From: Parasediminibacterium sp046546515
GTDB taxonomy: Bacteria > Bacteroidota > Bacteroidia > Chitinophagales > Chitinophagaceae
Assembly: GCF_046546515.1 (NCBI RefSeq)
Contig: NZ_JBKHKJ010000013.1
Coordinates: 1 to 64,000, forward strand
Length of the DNA: 64,000 nucleotides
Direction of reading: 5' to 3'
In this document: positions 52,615 through 62,500 of the stretch, piece after piece
Layout: every line of letters begins with the position of its first letter
How positions within the stretch are numbered: position 1 is the first letter of the stretch
Notes under the pieces: model-generated
Told to the model about the DNA's origin: nothing
Database searches by the model: none
What the model saw: the letters and a program-made list of their open reading frames with translations, nothing else
Made by a program: the position numbers and the translations under genes

Positions 52615-55600
52615 ATGATACGGTTACCAATATTGATTTTATTTCTGATACTAATTTGCCATAATGGCTTATTAGCCCAGCAGCAATTAGATACCTCTAT
52701 CACCAACCTGTTAGCAAAAAATGGTTTTAACAAGGTTGAAAACAAAACAGAAAAAAACAGTAGCAGCAACTATATTATTTCCAATAATTATACCGATGAA
52801 GTATTGGGCTTGCAGCATGTTTACCTACAACAAACATATCTAGGCATAACAGTTTATAACGCTATTAAATCATTGGTATATAAAGACAATATATTGCAAT
52901 ATGCCTCAGGAAATTTCATAACAGGCATTGCGGCAAAAGTACCTACTGCCACCCCTTCGCTTACAGCATCAGCGGCAGTATCTAAAGCAGCTACTTATTT
53001 GCAGTTGCCAAGCCCGAGCAACCTTGTGGAAATAGAAAACACTTATGATGCCAACAAAAAAATAGTTTTTTCGCCTGCTGGCATCGCCAGGGGAAATATT
53101 GTTACTGAATTGGTTTGGGCAAGCAATGACGATTGGGTTAATATCCATTTAGCATGGAACATTAGTATCGATGTTGCCACATCGCCTGATTACTGGAACA
53201 TAAGGATTGATGCACATACTGGCGAAGCTATTAGCCAAAATAACTTTACGGTATATGAAGGGCTTGCTACAACTAAAACGGTACAAGCAAAAATTGAAAC
53301 ACCTTCCCCAGCATTATCTTTCAACGTTAAACAACAGGCTACTGGCACAGTTGCCTTTCCACCCCCACCCACAGTTACCACAGCCCTATACAATGTAGTT
53401 CCATACCCTTACGAAAACCGGTTTGCAGGGAGCATAGCAGTTGAAACAAACCCTTGGGCAAAAGCAGGCATCAACAACAGTGCCACCACTTATGGCTGGC
53501 ATTTTGATGGTACTGTCAACTATAATTTCACAAGGGGCAACAATGTTTTTGCTTATGACGATAGCCTGAATAAAAATGTGCCAGGCAGGGCAGACACTTC
53601 TACTACCACTGGGGCAACGCTCACGTTTAAACACACGCCCGATTTTACCAAGCAGCCTTTTACCACTACCAATAGGCAGTTTGCCACCGATAACCTTTTT
53701 TATTGGAACAATACAATGCACGACCTTTTTTACCAATATGGCTTTACAGAAGCGGCTGGCAATTTCCAAAACGACAACATGGGGCGTGGTGGCATTGCGG
53801 GCGACTATATAAAAGCAGAAGCGCAAGACGGATCAGGTTATAGCAACGCAAACTTTTCTACCCCTAGCGATGGGGGTAGTGGCCGCATGCAAATGTACCT
53901 ATATACACCTGTAAGTAATTTAGTAACTATCAATTCGCCAGCAGCAGTTGCAGGGAATTACTACTGTAAAGAAGGCAACATAAGCACTAAGAACTTACTG
54001 AAAAATGTGGGTACTAAAACGGCAGCAGTAGTGTATTATAACGATTCGAGCACTGCCACTACTACACACAATGCCTGCAAGGCTCCGGTTAATAATATCA
54101 GTGGCAAAATAGCGTTTATAAATAGTGCTGGCTGTAGCTATGCTGTTCAAATTAAAAATGCACAGAAAGCAGGCGCTATTGGCGTGATTGTATGCAGTGT
54201 GGGTGCATCCTTAGTAATGACTGGCACAGACAGTACCATTAACATACCTGCCGTTATGGTTTCTAGTACAGACGGCGCCATAATAGCAAAGCAGCTTACG
54301 GCAGGCGCAGCAGTAAATGCGAGTTTGTTTGCAAGCGCTTTTTTTGACGGGGATTTGGATAATGGCATTGTTACCCATGAATACACCCACGGCATATCCA
54401 ATCGCCTTACGGGTGGTGCAAAAGGCGGATGCCTTTCTAATAAAGAACAAGGTGGCGAAGGGTGGAGCGATTATGTTGGGCTAATGATGACAACCAATTG
54501 GGCAACAGCACAATTGACAGACGGCACCAAAATAAAAACACATGCCTGCTATGCCTACAGCCAAATAGCTTCTGGGCTAGGGAACCGGGCATACCCCTAC
54601 ACCACCAACATGGCAATTAATCCACATACTTATGCCGATGTGGCCAAAAATAGCGAATCACATTTTATAGGGGAGGTATGGTGTTCAGCCCTTTGGGACA
54701 TGACATGGAATATTATCCAGCAAGTAGGTTCTATATACCCCAATTTATACAACCCAAAAGGTATTGGCGGCAATACCATTGCCCTGCAACTGGTTATAAC
54801 TGGGTTAAAACTGCAACCTTGCAGCCCTGGTTTCTTAGATGCACGGAATGCTATTTTAGCAGCCGATTCCATCTTATATGGCGGCATGTACAAATGTGCT
54901 ATTTGGAGTGCCTTTGCACGCAGGGGCATGGGCTATAGTGCTGTGCAGGGCAGCTCTAATAGTACTAACGACCAAGTAGATGCATATGATGTACCGTGTT
55001 TTACGCTTAGTGGAAGGGTGGTGAACCCAAACAGTATAGCCATACCCAATGTTGCTGTAAAAAATACTAGCGGTACCCTAGTTCAATCTACCACTGCATC
55101 TGGCAGCTACAACTTTACTGCTTATGCCTCCAATGCCAATACAATACGCCCAAGCAAGAACAATGATGTAAACAAGCTAAATGGCGTTACTGTTGCCGAT
55201 GTTAGCCTCCTCCAGCAGTATTTGCTAGGGATGGCTACTTTAACCTCACCTTATAAACTTATAGCCGCCGATGCAGACAACAATGGCGTCATTTCTTTGC
55301 TGGACATGGCTTTGCTAAAAAGGGTTGTACTAGGGAGAGATACCACATTTAAAGGCAACCGCAGGTGGGCATTTATAGATAGCAGCTATAGTTTCCCCAA
55401 CCCTGCTAGCCCCTTCCCTTATAAGGACAGCATACAGTTTAACAGCCTTGCAGCTAACAAAACAAACCAAACCTTCATCGGGGTAAAAATTGGCGATTTA
55501 AACTACGACTGGAACTCAACTATACTTAGCACTCCGCAGCCTACTAAACCTATTGTATTTTACTACAACAATATAAGTGTATCCAACCAAGCGGAAATAC

Positions 55601-56232
55601 ATATACCAATCCGGGTAAGGGATTTTTCAAATATCCTTGCCATGCAATACACATTGAATTTCAATAGCAACCTGCTGCAATTTAAAACCGTTGCCAGTAA
55701 CCCGTTGAATATGGACTATGCCGCAAACCATAGCGACGAAGGTAACCTTGCATTTGCATGGGCTAATGAAAAAGGCATTGGGCAAACCCTGCCCGACAGC
55801 ACCGTTATTTTGGATTTGGTATTTACTAAACTTTCAGAAATCAACAATCCAGAAGATATTGCCATTACTTCAACCATTACGCCCATAGAGGCTTATGATG
55901 CCAATTATGGCCTGCATGGCATTGTGAAAGCAGAAGGCAAAGTAACCAATAATGCGGAAGGCTTAACAGTCAAAGAAAGCTGGGAAATAACGCCCAACCC
56001 TAACAATGGCACCATAAAGATAAACATGAACCTGATAGATAGCAAGCATATCCAGTTTCAACTAACTAGTGCGAGCGGACAATTATTACTCATAAAAAAG
56101 ATGGTAGCACCCAAAGGCAATAGCAATATTTCTATCAACCTGCGCCAGCAAACTAAGTTAGCCGCTGGCATGTATTGCATTAAAGCTGTAGGTATAGTTG
56201 ATGGCAATGTAAAACAGGTGGTAATACAGTAG
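52615..56232 (+). CDS. Secreted M36 fungalysin-like protease with PA, dockerin-like and cohesin-like parts and T9SS signal
   Basis: A 1205-residue protein. Signal peptide (about 1-21), FTP propeptide, and M36 metalloprotease domain with zinc motif THEYTHGISN (about 586-595) and the third ligand in GEVWCSALWD (about 686). A PA insert (IAFINSAGCSYAVQIKNAQK, about 500) lies before it. Two dockerin-type calcium loops follow (NDVNKLNGVTVADV near 850, DADNNGVISLLDMALL near 886), then a cohesin-like module (about 985-1090) and a type A T9SS domain (NPNNGTIKI to KQVVIQ). It is a secreted peptidase exported by T9SS. The dockerin and cohesin-like pair in one chain suggests self- or cross-assembly. Confidence 0.9.
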   Translation: MIRLPILILFLILICHNGLLAQQQLDTSITNLLAKNGFNKVENKTEKNSSSNYIISNNYTDEVLGLQHVYLQQTYLGITVYNAIKSLVYKDNILQYASGNFITGIAAKVPTATPSLTASAAVSKAATYLQLPSPSNLVEIENTYDANKKIVFSPAGIARGNIVTELVWASNDDWVNIHLAWNISIDVATSPDYWNIRIDAHTGEAISQNNFTVYEGLATTKTVQAKIETPSPALSFNVKQQATGTVAFPPPPTVTTALYNVVPYPYENRFAGSIAVETNPWAKAGINNSATTYGWHFDGTVNYNFTRGNNVFAYDDSLNKNVPGRADTSTTTGATLTFKHTPDFTKQPFTTTNRQFATDNLFYWNNTMHDLFYQYGFTEAAGNFQNDNMGRGGIAGDYIKAEAQDGSGYSNANFSTPSDGGSGRMQMYLYTPVSNLVTINSPAAVAGNYYCKEGNISTKNLLKNVGTKTAAVVYYNDSSTATTTHNACKAPVNNISGKIAFINSAGCSYAVQIKNAQKAGAIGVIVCSVGASLVMTGTDSTINIPAVMVSSTDGAIIAKQLTAGAAVNASLFASAFFDGDLDNGIVTHEYTHGISNRLTGGAKGGCLSNKEQGGEGWSDYVGLMMTTNWATAQLTDGTKIKTHACYAYSQIASGLGNRAYPYTTNMAINPHTYADVAKNSESHFIGEVWCSALWDMTWNIIQQVGSIYPNLYNPKGIGGNTIALQLVITGLKLQPCSPGFLDARNAILAADSILYGGMYKCAIWSAFARRGMGYSAVQGSSNSTNDQVDAYDVPCFTLSGRVVNPNSIAIPNVAVKNTSGTLVQSTTASGSYNFTAYASNANTIRPSKNNDVNKLNGVTVADVSLLQQYLLGMATLTSPYKLIAADADNNGVISLLDMALLKRVVLGRDTTFKGNRRWAFIDSSYSFPNPASPFPYKDSIQFNSLAANKTNQTFIGVKIGDLNYDWNSTILSTPQPTKPIVFYYNNISVSNQAEIHIPIRVRDFSNILAMQYTLNFNSNLLQFKTVASNPLNMDYAANHSDEGNLAFAWANEKGIGQTLPDSTVILDLVFTKLSEINNPEDIAITSTITPIEAYDANYGLHGIVKAEGKVTNNAEGLTVKESWEITPNPNNGTIKINMNLIDSKHIQFQLTSASGQLLLIKKMVAPKGNSNISINLRQQTKLAAGMYCIKAVGIVDGNVKQVVIQ

Positions 56233-56263
56233 TAATATGACTTCTTTAATTTAGCGTTACATT

Positions 56264-56394
56264 TAGCCACAAAGGCACAAAAGCACGAATAAATACAAAG
56301 AAAAAGAAAGTTAAAAAATATTGATAACATGATTTTTCTTCTTTTCTTCCCTTAAAACTTTTTGCTTCTTTATGTCTTTTTGCCTTCGTGGCAG
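56264..56394. repeat. Inverted pair of 'cacaaaggcacgaag' repeats
   Basis: The block starts tagccacaaaggcac and ends gccttcgtggca, with an AT-rich and a T-rich core. It lies between the fungalysin and alpha/beta hydrolase genes, which converge here, and may act as a shared transcript end. Confidence 0.65.
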
Positions 56395-56430
56395 ATTAAC
56401 CAAACTTGCACCTTAGTAGTAACCTATTTT

Positions 56431-57813
56431 CTATTTCGTTTTTTCCTTTATCCACTTAGTAACATATTCTAGAACCACGGGCGAAAAGGTTTGCTCAATA
56501 GTGCCATATTCACCCACTAGGCCTGTGGTGCATTCTTGGAACAAATGGTTTAACCCGGGGAATATCTTTGTTGTTACTGTTTTGTTACCTCCTTTTGCAA
56601 GGGCTTTGTTGATGGCTGCTATGTTTTCTTTGGGTAGCACTTGCAGGTCTTTTTCACCATCAACTGCTAATACAGGGCATTTTACTTTTGCTAAAGCTAG
56701 AGCAGGGTCATATTGTATAAAATACCGCATCCATGGAGTAGTAATCTGGTCTACCAAGGTTTTTACATAGTCTTTCTTTTTTATTCCTGCAGGGGTATCT
56801 TTTGTTGCTTGAAGCAAATAGCTTTCCACGCCCGTTTTCATTCGCAGGGTGTCTGTTGCTTTTACCACAATATCAAATGCGCCAGCATTAATGGCTTGCT
56901 GCTCAGCTATTTGTTTTGGCGTTTCGCCCGATGCTTTAGCTATTGCCGCTTCTTGCAACAGCAACAACTTGTCGCCCCTTAGCCCTGGTCCCGCCAGTAA
57001 AACTATAAAGCCAATCCCTTTAGTACTGGCGGCTACCATCGGTGCTATTAACCCACCTTCGCTATGCCCCATCAACCCAATTTTTTGCTGGTTAATTTCT
57101 TTCCTTGTTTTTAAAAATGCAATAGCTGCTTCTACGTCAGTAGCAAAATCCTGCGAAGTTGCTTTTTTAAAATCCCCGGTCGATTTTGCTGTACCCCTGT
57201 CGTCATACCTTAAAACAGCTATGCCGTTCTTAGTTAAATAGTCGGCAATTATCAAAAATGGTTTATGCCCCATCAATTCCTCGTCCCTGTTTTGTGGGCC
57301 GCTGCCTGTTATTAAAACAACAACAGGGTAGTTGCCTTCTTTTGAAGGCAGGGTTAAAGTACCAGCCAAGGTAATGTTTGCGCTGGGATTGGGGAAAACA
57401 ACATCTTCTGAATAGTAGGGGTATGGCTTGGCAGGTTCTTGTGGCCTTTTTACTATTTGCTTTTCTGCTTCTTTACGTGACAAATCCATTGGGAACTGTT
57501 GCCCTGCTTGTTTAAAAGTACCTGAGAAAAGGTTTTCTTTATATAAGCCTGTGTATTCGGCCCCTAAATTGGTTATTTCCAATTTTAGTGTGCCATTTTC
57601 AAATGTGGTTTTGGATACCGGTATGCCTTTTGCCCCTTGGTCTGGGCTGTCCATGGTGGAGCTAAAGCCATTGTCGGTTTTATTGATATGGACAATAAGC
57701 CTTAGTTGTGCGCCTGGCACTTTTAAAACACCGTTCCATTGCCCTGTAATGTCTTGCCCCATTGCCGTAAAAGCGGTTGCTAATACAAATAGTATGATAG
57801 CTGTTTTTTTCAT
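56431..57813 (-). CDS. Secreted alpha/beta hydrolase (esterase/peptidase-like)
   Basis: A 460-residue protein. The signal peptide ends near TAMGQD. A beta-rich N-terminal part (about 22-125, starting GQWNGVLKVPG) is followed by an alpha/beta hydrolase fold: oxyanion region LITGSGPQNRDEE, nucleophile serine in GLMGHSEGGLIAP (about 250), aspartate in VDGEKDLQV (about 395), and histidine in LNHLFQE (about 430). It matches the common Bacteroidota 'alpha/beta hydrolase/dienelactone-type' secreted family; the substrate is unknown. A TATGTTTG promoter box precedes it at 57837-57844. Confidence 0.88.
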   Translation of the reverse strand: MKKTAIILFVLATAFTAMGQDITGQWNGVLKVPGAQLRLIVHINKTDNGFSSTMDSPDQGAKGIPVSKTTFENGTLKLEITNLGAEYTGLYKENLFSGTFKQAGQQFPMDLSRKEAEKQIVKRPQEPAKPYPYYSEDVVFPNPSANITLAGTLTLPSKEGNYPVVVLITGSGPQNRDEELMGHKPFLIIADYLTKNGIAVLRYDDRGTAKSTGDFKKATSQDFATDVEAAIAFLKTRKEINQQKIGLMGHSEGGLIAPMVAASTKGIGFIVLLAGPGLRGDKLLLLQEAAIAKASGETPKQIAEQQAINAGAFDIVVKATDTLRMKTGVESYLLQATKDTPAGIKKKDYVKTLVDQITTPWMRYFIQYDPALALAKVKCPVLAVDGEKDLQVLPKENIAAINKALAKGGNKTVTTKIFPGLNHLFQECTTGLVGEYGTIEQTFSPVVLEYVTKWIKEKTK

Positions 57814-57836
57814 GATTAAGATTTAACAAACAAATT

Positions 57837-57844
57837 CAAACATA
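57837..57844 (-). promoter_or_regulatory. -7 promoter box of the alpha/beta hydrolase
   Basis: On the minus strand TATGTTTG fits TAnnTTTG, 23 bp before the ATG at 57813. Confidence 0.45.
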
Positions 57845-57928
57845 GCAGTTGTTTAAAGTTGTATTTTGAGGTTAAAAATATTTCAAAGTGCGGTTCTTTT
57901 ATCATTTTGTATGTCGTGCCTACGGTAC

Positions 57929-58110
57929 TTAAACCCGGATTTTGCAGTTGAAATCTATTGCAAGACTCAACTACTTCAAACACAAGCATTTGCTTGATTT
58001 TTTGGCCTTGCCATAGTACACTATGTTTTCGACCAAAAATTCGGCTCAAATACTTGTATTTATTGCATTTGAGCCTTTCATAACGAAGTCAACTGCATAA
58101 TCCGGGTTAA
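57929..58110 (-). mobile_element. TTAA-flanked inverted-repeat element, copy B (MITE-like)
   Basis: A 182-bp block between TTAA at 57929-57932 and 58107-58110. Its ends are aacccggattttgcagttga and the complement of aacccggattatgcagttga: 20-bp terminal inverted repeats with one mismatch. It is about 90% identical to copy A at 6748-6928, inverted. The open frame seen across it on the minus strand is the same conserved peptide stretch as in copy A and is not a recognised gene. The rest of the gap 57814-58208 has a gtgcctaacggtac type palindrome at 58144. Confidence 0.7.
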
Positions 58111-58208
58111 AGAAAACTGAGCGATTAATGCAACCCATATATCGTGCCTAACGGTACTTTTCATGCAATTCTTTTGCAAAAAAACAAAAGCCTAAACAAC
58201 TTCCTATT

Positions 58209-58748
58209 CTATTCAGTATCCTCTTTTGCAATAGTTGCCGTGAACAAGGCTTTTAACTCATGTGCATCGTCTGCTTTCATTTTCCCAGCCAGTACCAGCC
58301 GCAACTGCCGCCGCCGCAATGCGCCTTCAAAAAGGCGGTGCTCCTCTGGTGTTTCAGGGATAAGCTTGGGCACAGCTTCGGGACGGTGATTTTCTGCATC
58401 CAATGCCACAAAGGTAAAATAGGCTTCGTTGCTAGGGTACTTGTATTGGTGCAGCGTGTCTTCGCCCCATGCACGCACATGTATTTCCATGGAAGTAGAA
58501 AACGCACGGGACACTTTGGCTTCTATATGCACAATATTGCCAAGCCTAATGGGGGTTTTAAAACTTAAGTTATCTACCGACGCGGTCATGCAAAGCTTGT
58601 TGCAATGCTTCATGGCGGCCATTGCCGAGGCAATATCCATCCAATACATCAGCCGCCCCCCCATTAGGTTGCCAAAATGATTGGTATCGTTTGGCAGCAC
58701 CATTTCGTTCATAATAATAAAACTCTCGCTTGCTTTCTTCGCTTCCAT
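58209..58748 (-). CDS. Hot-dog acyl-CoA thioesterase (YciA/BACH type)
   Basis: A 179-residue cytoplasmic enzyme. The hot-dog signature is in NDTNHFGNLMGGRLMYWMDIASAMAAM (about 20-46): Asn and Asp in NHFGNLMGG and WMD provide the active-site residues. VDNLSFKTPIRLGNIVHIEAKV and NEAYFTFVALDAENHRP follow. It hydrolyses acyl-CoA to free acid and CoA; chain-length range is unknown. I chose the ATG at 58748: the longer frame starts with GTG at 58763 only five codons earlier. A TACTTTGT string abuts the ATG, so the mRNA may be leaderless. Confidence 0.9.
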   Translation of the reverse strand: MEAKKASESFIIMNEMVLPNDTNHFGNLMGGRLMYWMDIASAMAAMKHCNKLCMTASVDNLSFKTPIRLGNIVHIEAKVSRAFSTSMEIHVRAWGEDTLHQYKYPSNEAYFTFVALDAENHRPEAVPKLIPETPEEHRLFEGALRRRQLRLVLAGKMKADDAHELKALFTATIAKEDTE

Positions 58749-58792
58749 ACAAAGTATTTGCACTAATGTAAGGGTTTATGATTCACGCAGCA

Positions 58793-58838
58793 AAGAATTA
58801 TCGCCACAAAGACACGAAGGCCCTAAGCAGCGCAAAGA
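58793..58838. repeat. 'cgccacaaagacacgaagg' dispersed repeat
   Basis: A single-ended copy of the dispersed repeat (cgccacaaagacacgaaggccctaagcag...) in the spacer after the thioesterase start. It continues into T-rich DNA. Confidence 0.6.
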
Positions 58839-58961
58839 AAAAAAGTTTACATTCTTTTTCTTTTCGGGGCTGTTTATATTTTTATTTAGCGTTTAAAGGT
58901 AGGCTGTGCAGAACCCAGGGAGACTTTTTTGTACAGTTTTCAAATATTCCACGTGGGTTTG

Positions 58962-59351
58962 AACTCAGTTATTTTTTGTTTTTCGGTGGTTTATTTTTTT
59001 TGCTATTTCCATTTTTGCCTGTAACTCATTGATATTCAGTTGTTTATGTTTTTTAAGCCTCATTTTTTATTATAATTTAAGTGAATTTTATGATAGTTTA
59101 TTGATAATGGAATGATAGTTTTATGTTAGGAAAATGATAGTTTATTGATAAGAAACTAATAAGATTTTGATGGTGGATTATCATTTTCCTAAGCCAACTA
59201 CCATCCGATGCAGGAGGCAAGGCCAAGGTGCCCCCTGATGCAAAATTGGTAAGGATAGGTATATAGGCCAAAATAAAAATCCTATATGGGGGAAATATGC
59301 CCCCATGAGCATCCCAAATTTCCCCCATATAGGATGCTTGCTGGGAAGCAA
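58962..59351. repeat. About 400-bp non-coding element with switchable hairpin, copy 2
   Basis: The second copy of the block at 17515-17919, in the same orientation. Its hairpin arms (59279-59294 and 59320-59335) are identical to copy 1 and the internal CCCCCAT that can pair with the left arm is kept, while the stretch 59215-59275 has diverged. It lies in the 786-bp gap 58749-59534. Beyond it (59352-59489) nothing is recognised. Confidence 0.7.
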
Positions 59352-59489
59352 AAAAAATCAGTCGCTACTACATCCGGTTAGATTTCTCCTATCGTCGAAA
59401 GGACGGGAATGGGGTATCTGAAATGCAATGACTCGAACCAAAATACAGCTAAAAACTGAACGAAAAGGCTTCCTGATTCTGAACAGCCT

Positions 59490-59518
59490 ACCTCCGAGGT
59501 TTTTGAAACCTCGGAGGT
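59490..59518 (-). terminator. Perfect hairpin after the leucine-rich-repeat gene
   Basis: acctccgaggttt with aaacctcggaggt around a three-base loop. It lies 17 bp past the stop of the minus-strand LRR gene. The T-run is weak, so it may be a dispersed mirror hairpin that serves as a terminator. Confidence 0.6.
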
Positions 59519-59534
59519 TTTAGATACATAAAGG

Positions 59535-62500
59535 TTATTCCACCACAAACTTTTGGTTTGCTATTTTGCCATCGGCAGTAGCTATTTGTACCACATACAC
59601 ACCACGCGGCAGGTTAAAATCTAGCCTGTTTTGTGTAGCAAGTATGTTCAGCCCCGCTTTTGCAGCTACAACTTTGCCCATATTGTCCATTATATTTATT
59701 TGGTTAATGTTTTTGCCATCAACCAATATAAAATTCTTAGCAGGGTTGGGGTAAATACTGATGCTTGGTGCCAGTGGCTGCGTGTTGATGCTTTTTGTTT
59801 CGCTGTAGCTTATGGTACCGTCTTTGCCCACTACTTGCAGGCGGTAGTAAAGGGTGCTGTTTTGTGCCAAGGCATCGGCTGCATGGGCATCCGTAAACGT
59901 ATAAAAGCCTCCACCTGTGGCTGTTGTTTTGCCAATGGTGGCAAAGTTTCTACCATCAGTGCTGCGTTGTATGTTGAAATAAGCGGTGTTGATTTCCCTT
60001 GTAGTTACCCAATTGTTTGCAATGCCACTAGCCAAATGTTGCAACTGGTACGAAACAATGCTTACTGGCAGTATAACTCCTTTGATAAGCGTGGCTGCAT
60101 TGTTGGTTAGTACTGGGCTATTATAATCAAAGTATATAGAAGCATTGTTGTAAATATCAGTGCCGGCGGTAACTGTTAATTGCGGCTTTAAACGGAAATG
60201 TATAAAACCATTGCTTTGAACTTGGTTGGAACCACTGTCTGGCAGGTTGATGCCAAGGAACTGGAAGTAAATAACATTATTAACCAATGTTATCATGGGG
60301 TTATGGCTACATGCTATCATTTGCAAATAGCCGGGGTTCAGCATGGTGCTCAGCGTATCTGAAATCACAACATTGCTTGCCTCAGCTGTGCCCACGTTTT
60401 GGAAATGGATGATATAGTCTATCCATTCGCCATTTTTCACTTGCGTGATGGTAAGCTGCGGCGTGGCCTGTTTAAAATTGGGGTCGTAGCTGCCACGTAT
60501 CAGCGTATTGATGCTTGCCGTGGCCTTGGCTTTCGTGCTTGTTACAGTGGCGGTTGCTTTCAGGCTGTCGCCAGCCAATGCAGTTTTCTTTACGGTGAAA
60601 CTCAGGTAAGGGAAATGGTAGTTGCCGCGAAAAAAATAGTTGTCAAAATAATTTGCGCTCAAGGTGTCCTGCCATGCAAGGGTATTGCCAACATGGCTGG
60701 TCAGTGGCACAGATGCAGCGTCGAATACCAGCCTGCTGGAATCGTAAGTAAAACTAACCGTGGCATTAGCATTTGTAGTGCCAATATTCCTAGTGCCAAT
60801 GCTATACAAAAGCTTTTTGCCCGGCACAGGTGTCTCTAAAGGGTAAATATGGATATCTAGGCTATCTTTTACAATCGTTGGCTGCAAGGCAATGTCTGGC
60901 AATGTTAATATGGTATTGTAGTCGTTCAAGCCAAAACTACTGCTGTCTGGCACGGCTTTGTAAAAAGCAGAGGGCTGCACACGAAGGCGGAAACGGCCTG
61001 TATCGCTTGCCGTGATGGAAAATTGGCCTTCGTAATTGGAAAAAGCAGATTCCCCTGTATTTAAGTTGGCACGAATAAATGGTATATAATATTCATCCTT
61101 GTCTTTTATGCCATTGCTGTTATTGTCGCCAAATACCTTGCCCATTACGGTTGGGTAGGCACTACAATGGTAGGGGTTGTTTGTGGGGTTGCAGAGGGAC
61201 GGGATAAGTGCATTTGTGATGACAACCAAATTGCTTAGATAGTTAGGCAAGCATTTTACCCCTGTGCCAGTTAAAGACAAGAACCTTAAAGAATTAGGTA
61301 ATTTAGGCAAACAGGTTAAGTTACTGTTGCCAGAACAATAAAGAAATTGTAACCCATGCAGGGAATCTAAATTTGGGAGAGATGAAATTTGATTATTCTC
61401 AAAAGTAAAGTATGACATTTCTTTAGGCAAACTTTGGGGTAAAACTGTTATTTTATTGTTGTCAACAGAAAGAGCATATAGTAAGCTTGGCAACGCAGGG
61501 AGAACGGATATATTATTATTGTTACAGGTTAAAAAATGGAGGGAGTCTGGTAGTATAGGCAATGATGTTAAATGATTATACTCACACTGAAGAAAAGTAA
61601 GCTTTTTAGGTAAATAAGGCAAATACGTTAATTGATTATAATTGCAAGATAATGTATCCAACTTTGTAGGTAAATTAGGTAAAGAGGTTAATTTATTTTG
61701 CTCGCAATTGAGAAAGGTTAATGAGTCTGGAAGTTGCGGCAAAGTAGTCAGCTTATTAGCAAAAACATCTAAATGGTTTAAATGTTTGAAATACTGTACT
61801 CCTGTTAAATCTTTTATTATTCTATTTGTATCAATACCATAAAAATAACTTAAACTTGTTTCAGCAAGAATGTTAGTGCAAGTAGTGTCCATTTGTCCTG
61901 TCTTATTTAAGCAGGCAGGGTATAATGCTCTTAAGTATACTTTAAAATTACTATCGGGTATATCTACATAATTTGAATAATCGTTCGTTACACCGCAGGT
62001 GTTAGTACAAATAGGCAAACCAGCAGGTATTATGGTTGCACCACTTAGCATTTCATTGGGCAAACATTGTACGCCTGTGCCAGAAATGTCTAAATATAAC
62101 AAACTATCAGGCAGTTTGGAAATACAACTAAAAAGATTGTAAGAGCAATCCAATGTCTTTACGGAATTCGGAATATTGGGCAGAGCTTTAAAAAAATTAT
62201 TGCTAAAATTTAAATCTGATAAAGAATTGGGCAACAAAGGCAAAGTTGTTAATTTGTTATACCCACACTCTAAACGGGTTAATGAACTGGGTAATACTGG
62301 AATATTCGTTAGTTGATTTTTCCCACAACTAAAAGTAGTTAATGTATTGGGTAATGTTGGAATATTAAATAAATTATTACTGCTGCAAACCAATGATGTT
62401 AGCGTGCTAGGCAAAACAGGCAAACTTGTCAATTCGTTATTATCGCAATCTAAATCAGTTAATACACTTGGCAGTATAGGCAAGATGGTTAATTTATTAT

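Noticed and set aside
57816..58049. 77-codon frame across the MITE-like copy B
   Set aside because: It lies inside a repeat with terminal inverted repeats and has only chance coding features. The conserved peptide stretch is noted in the element entry.
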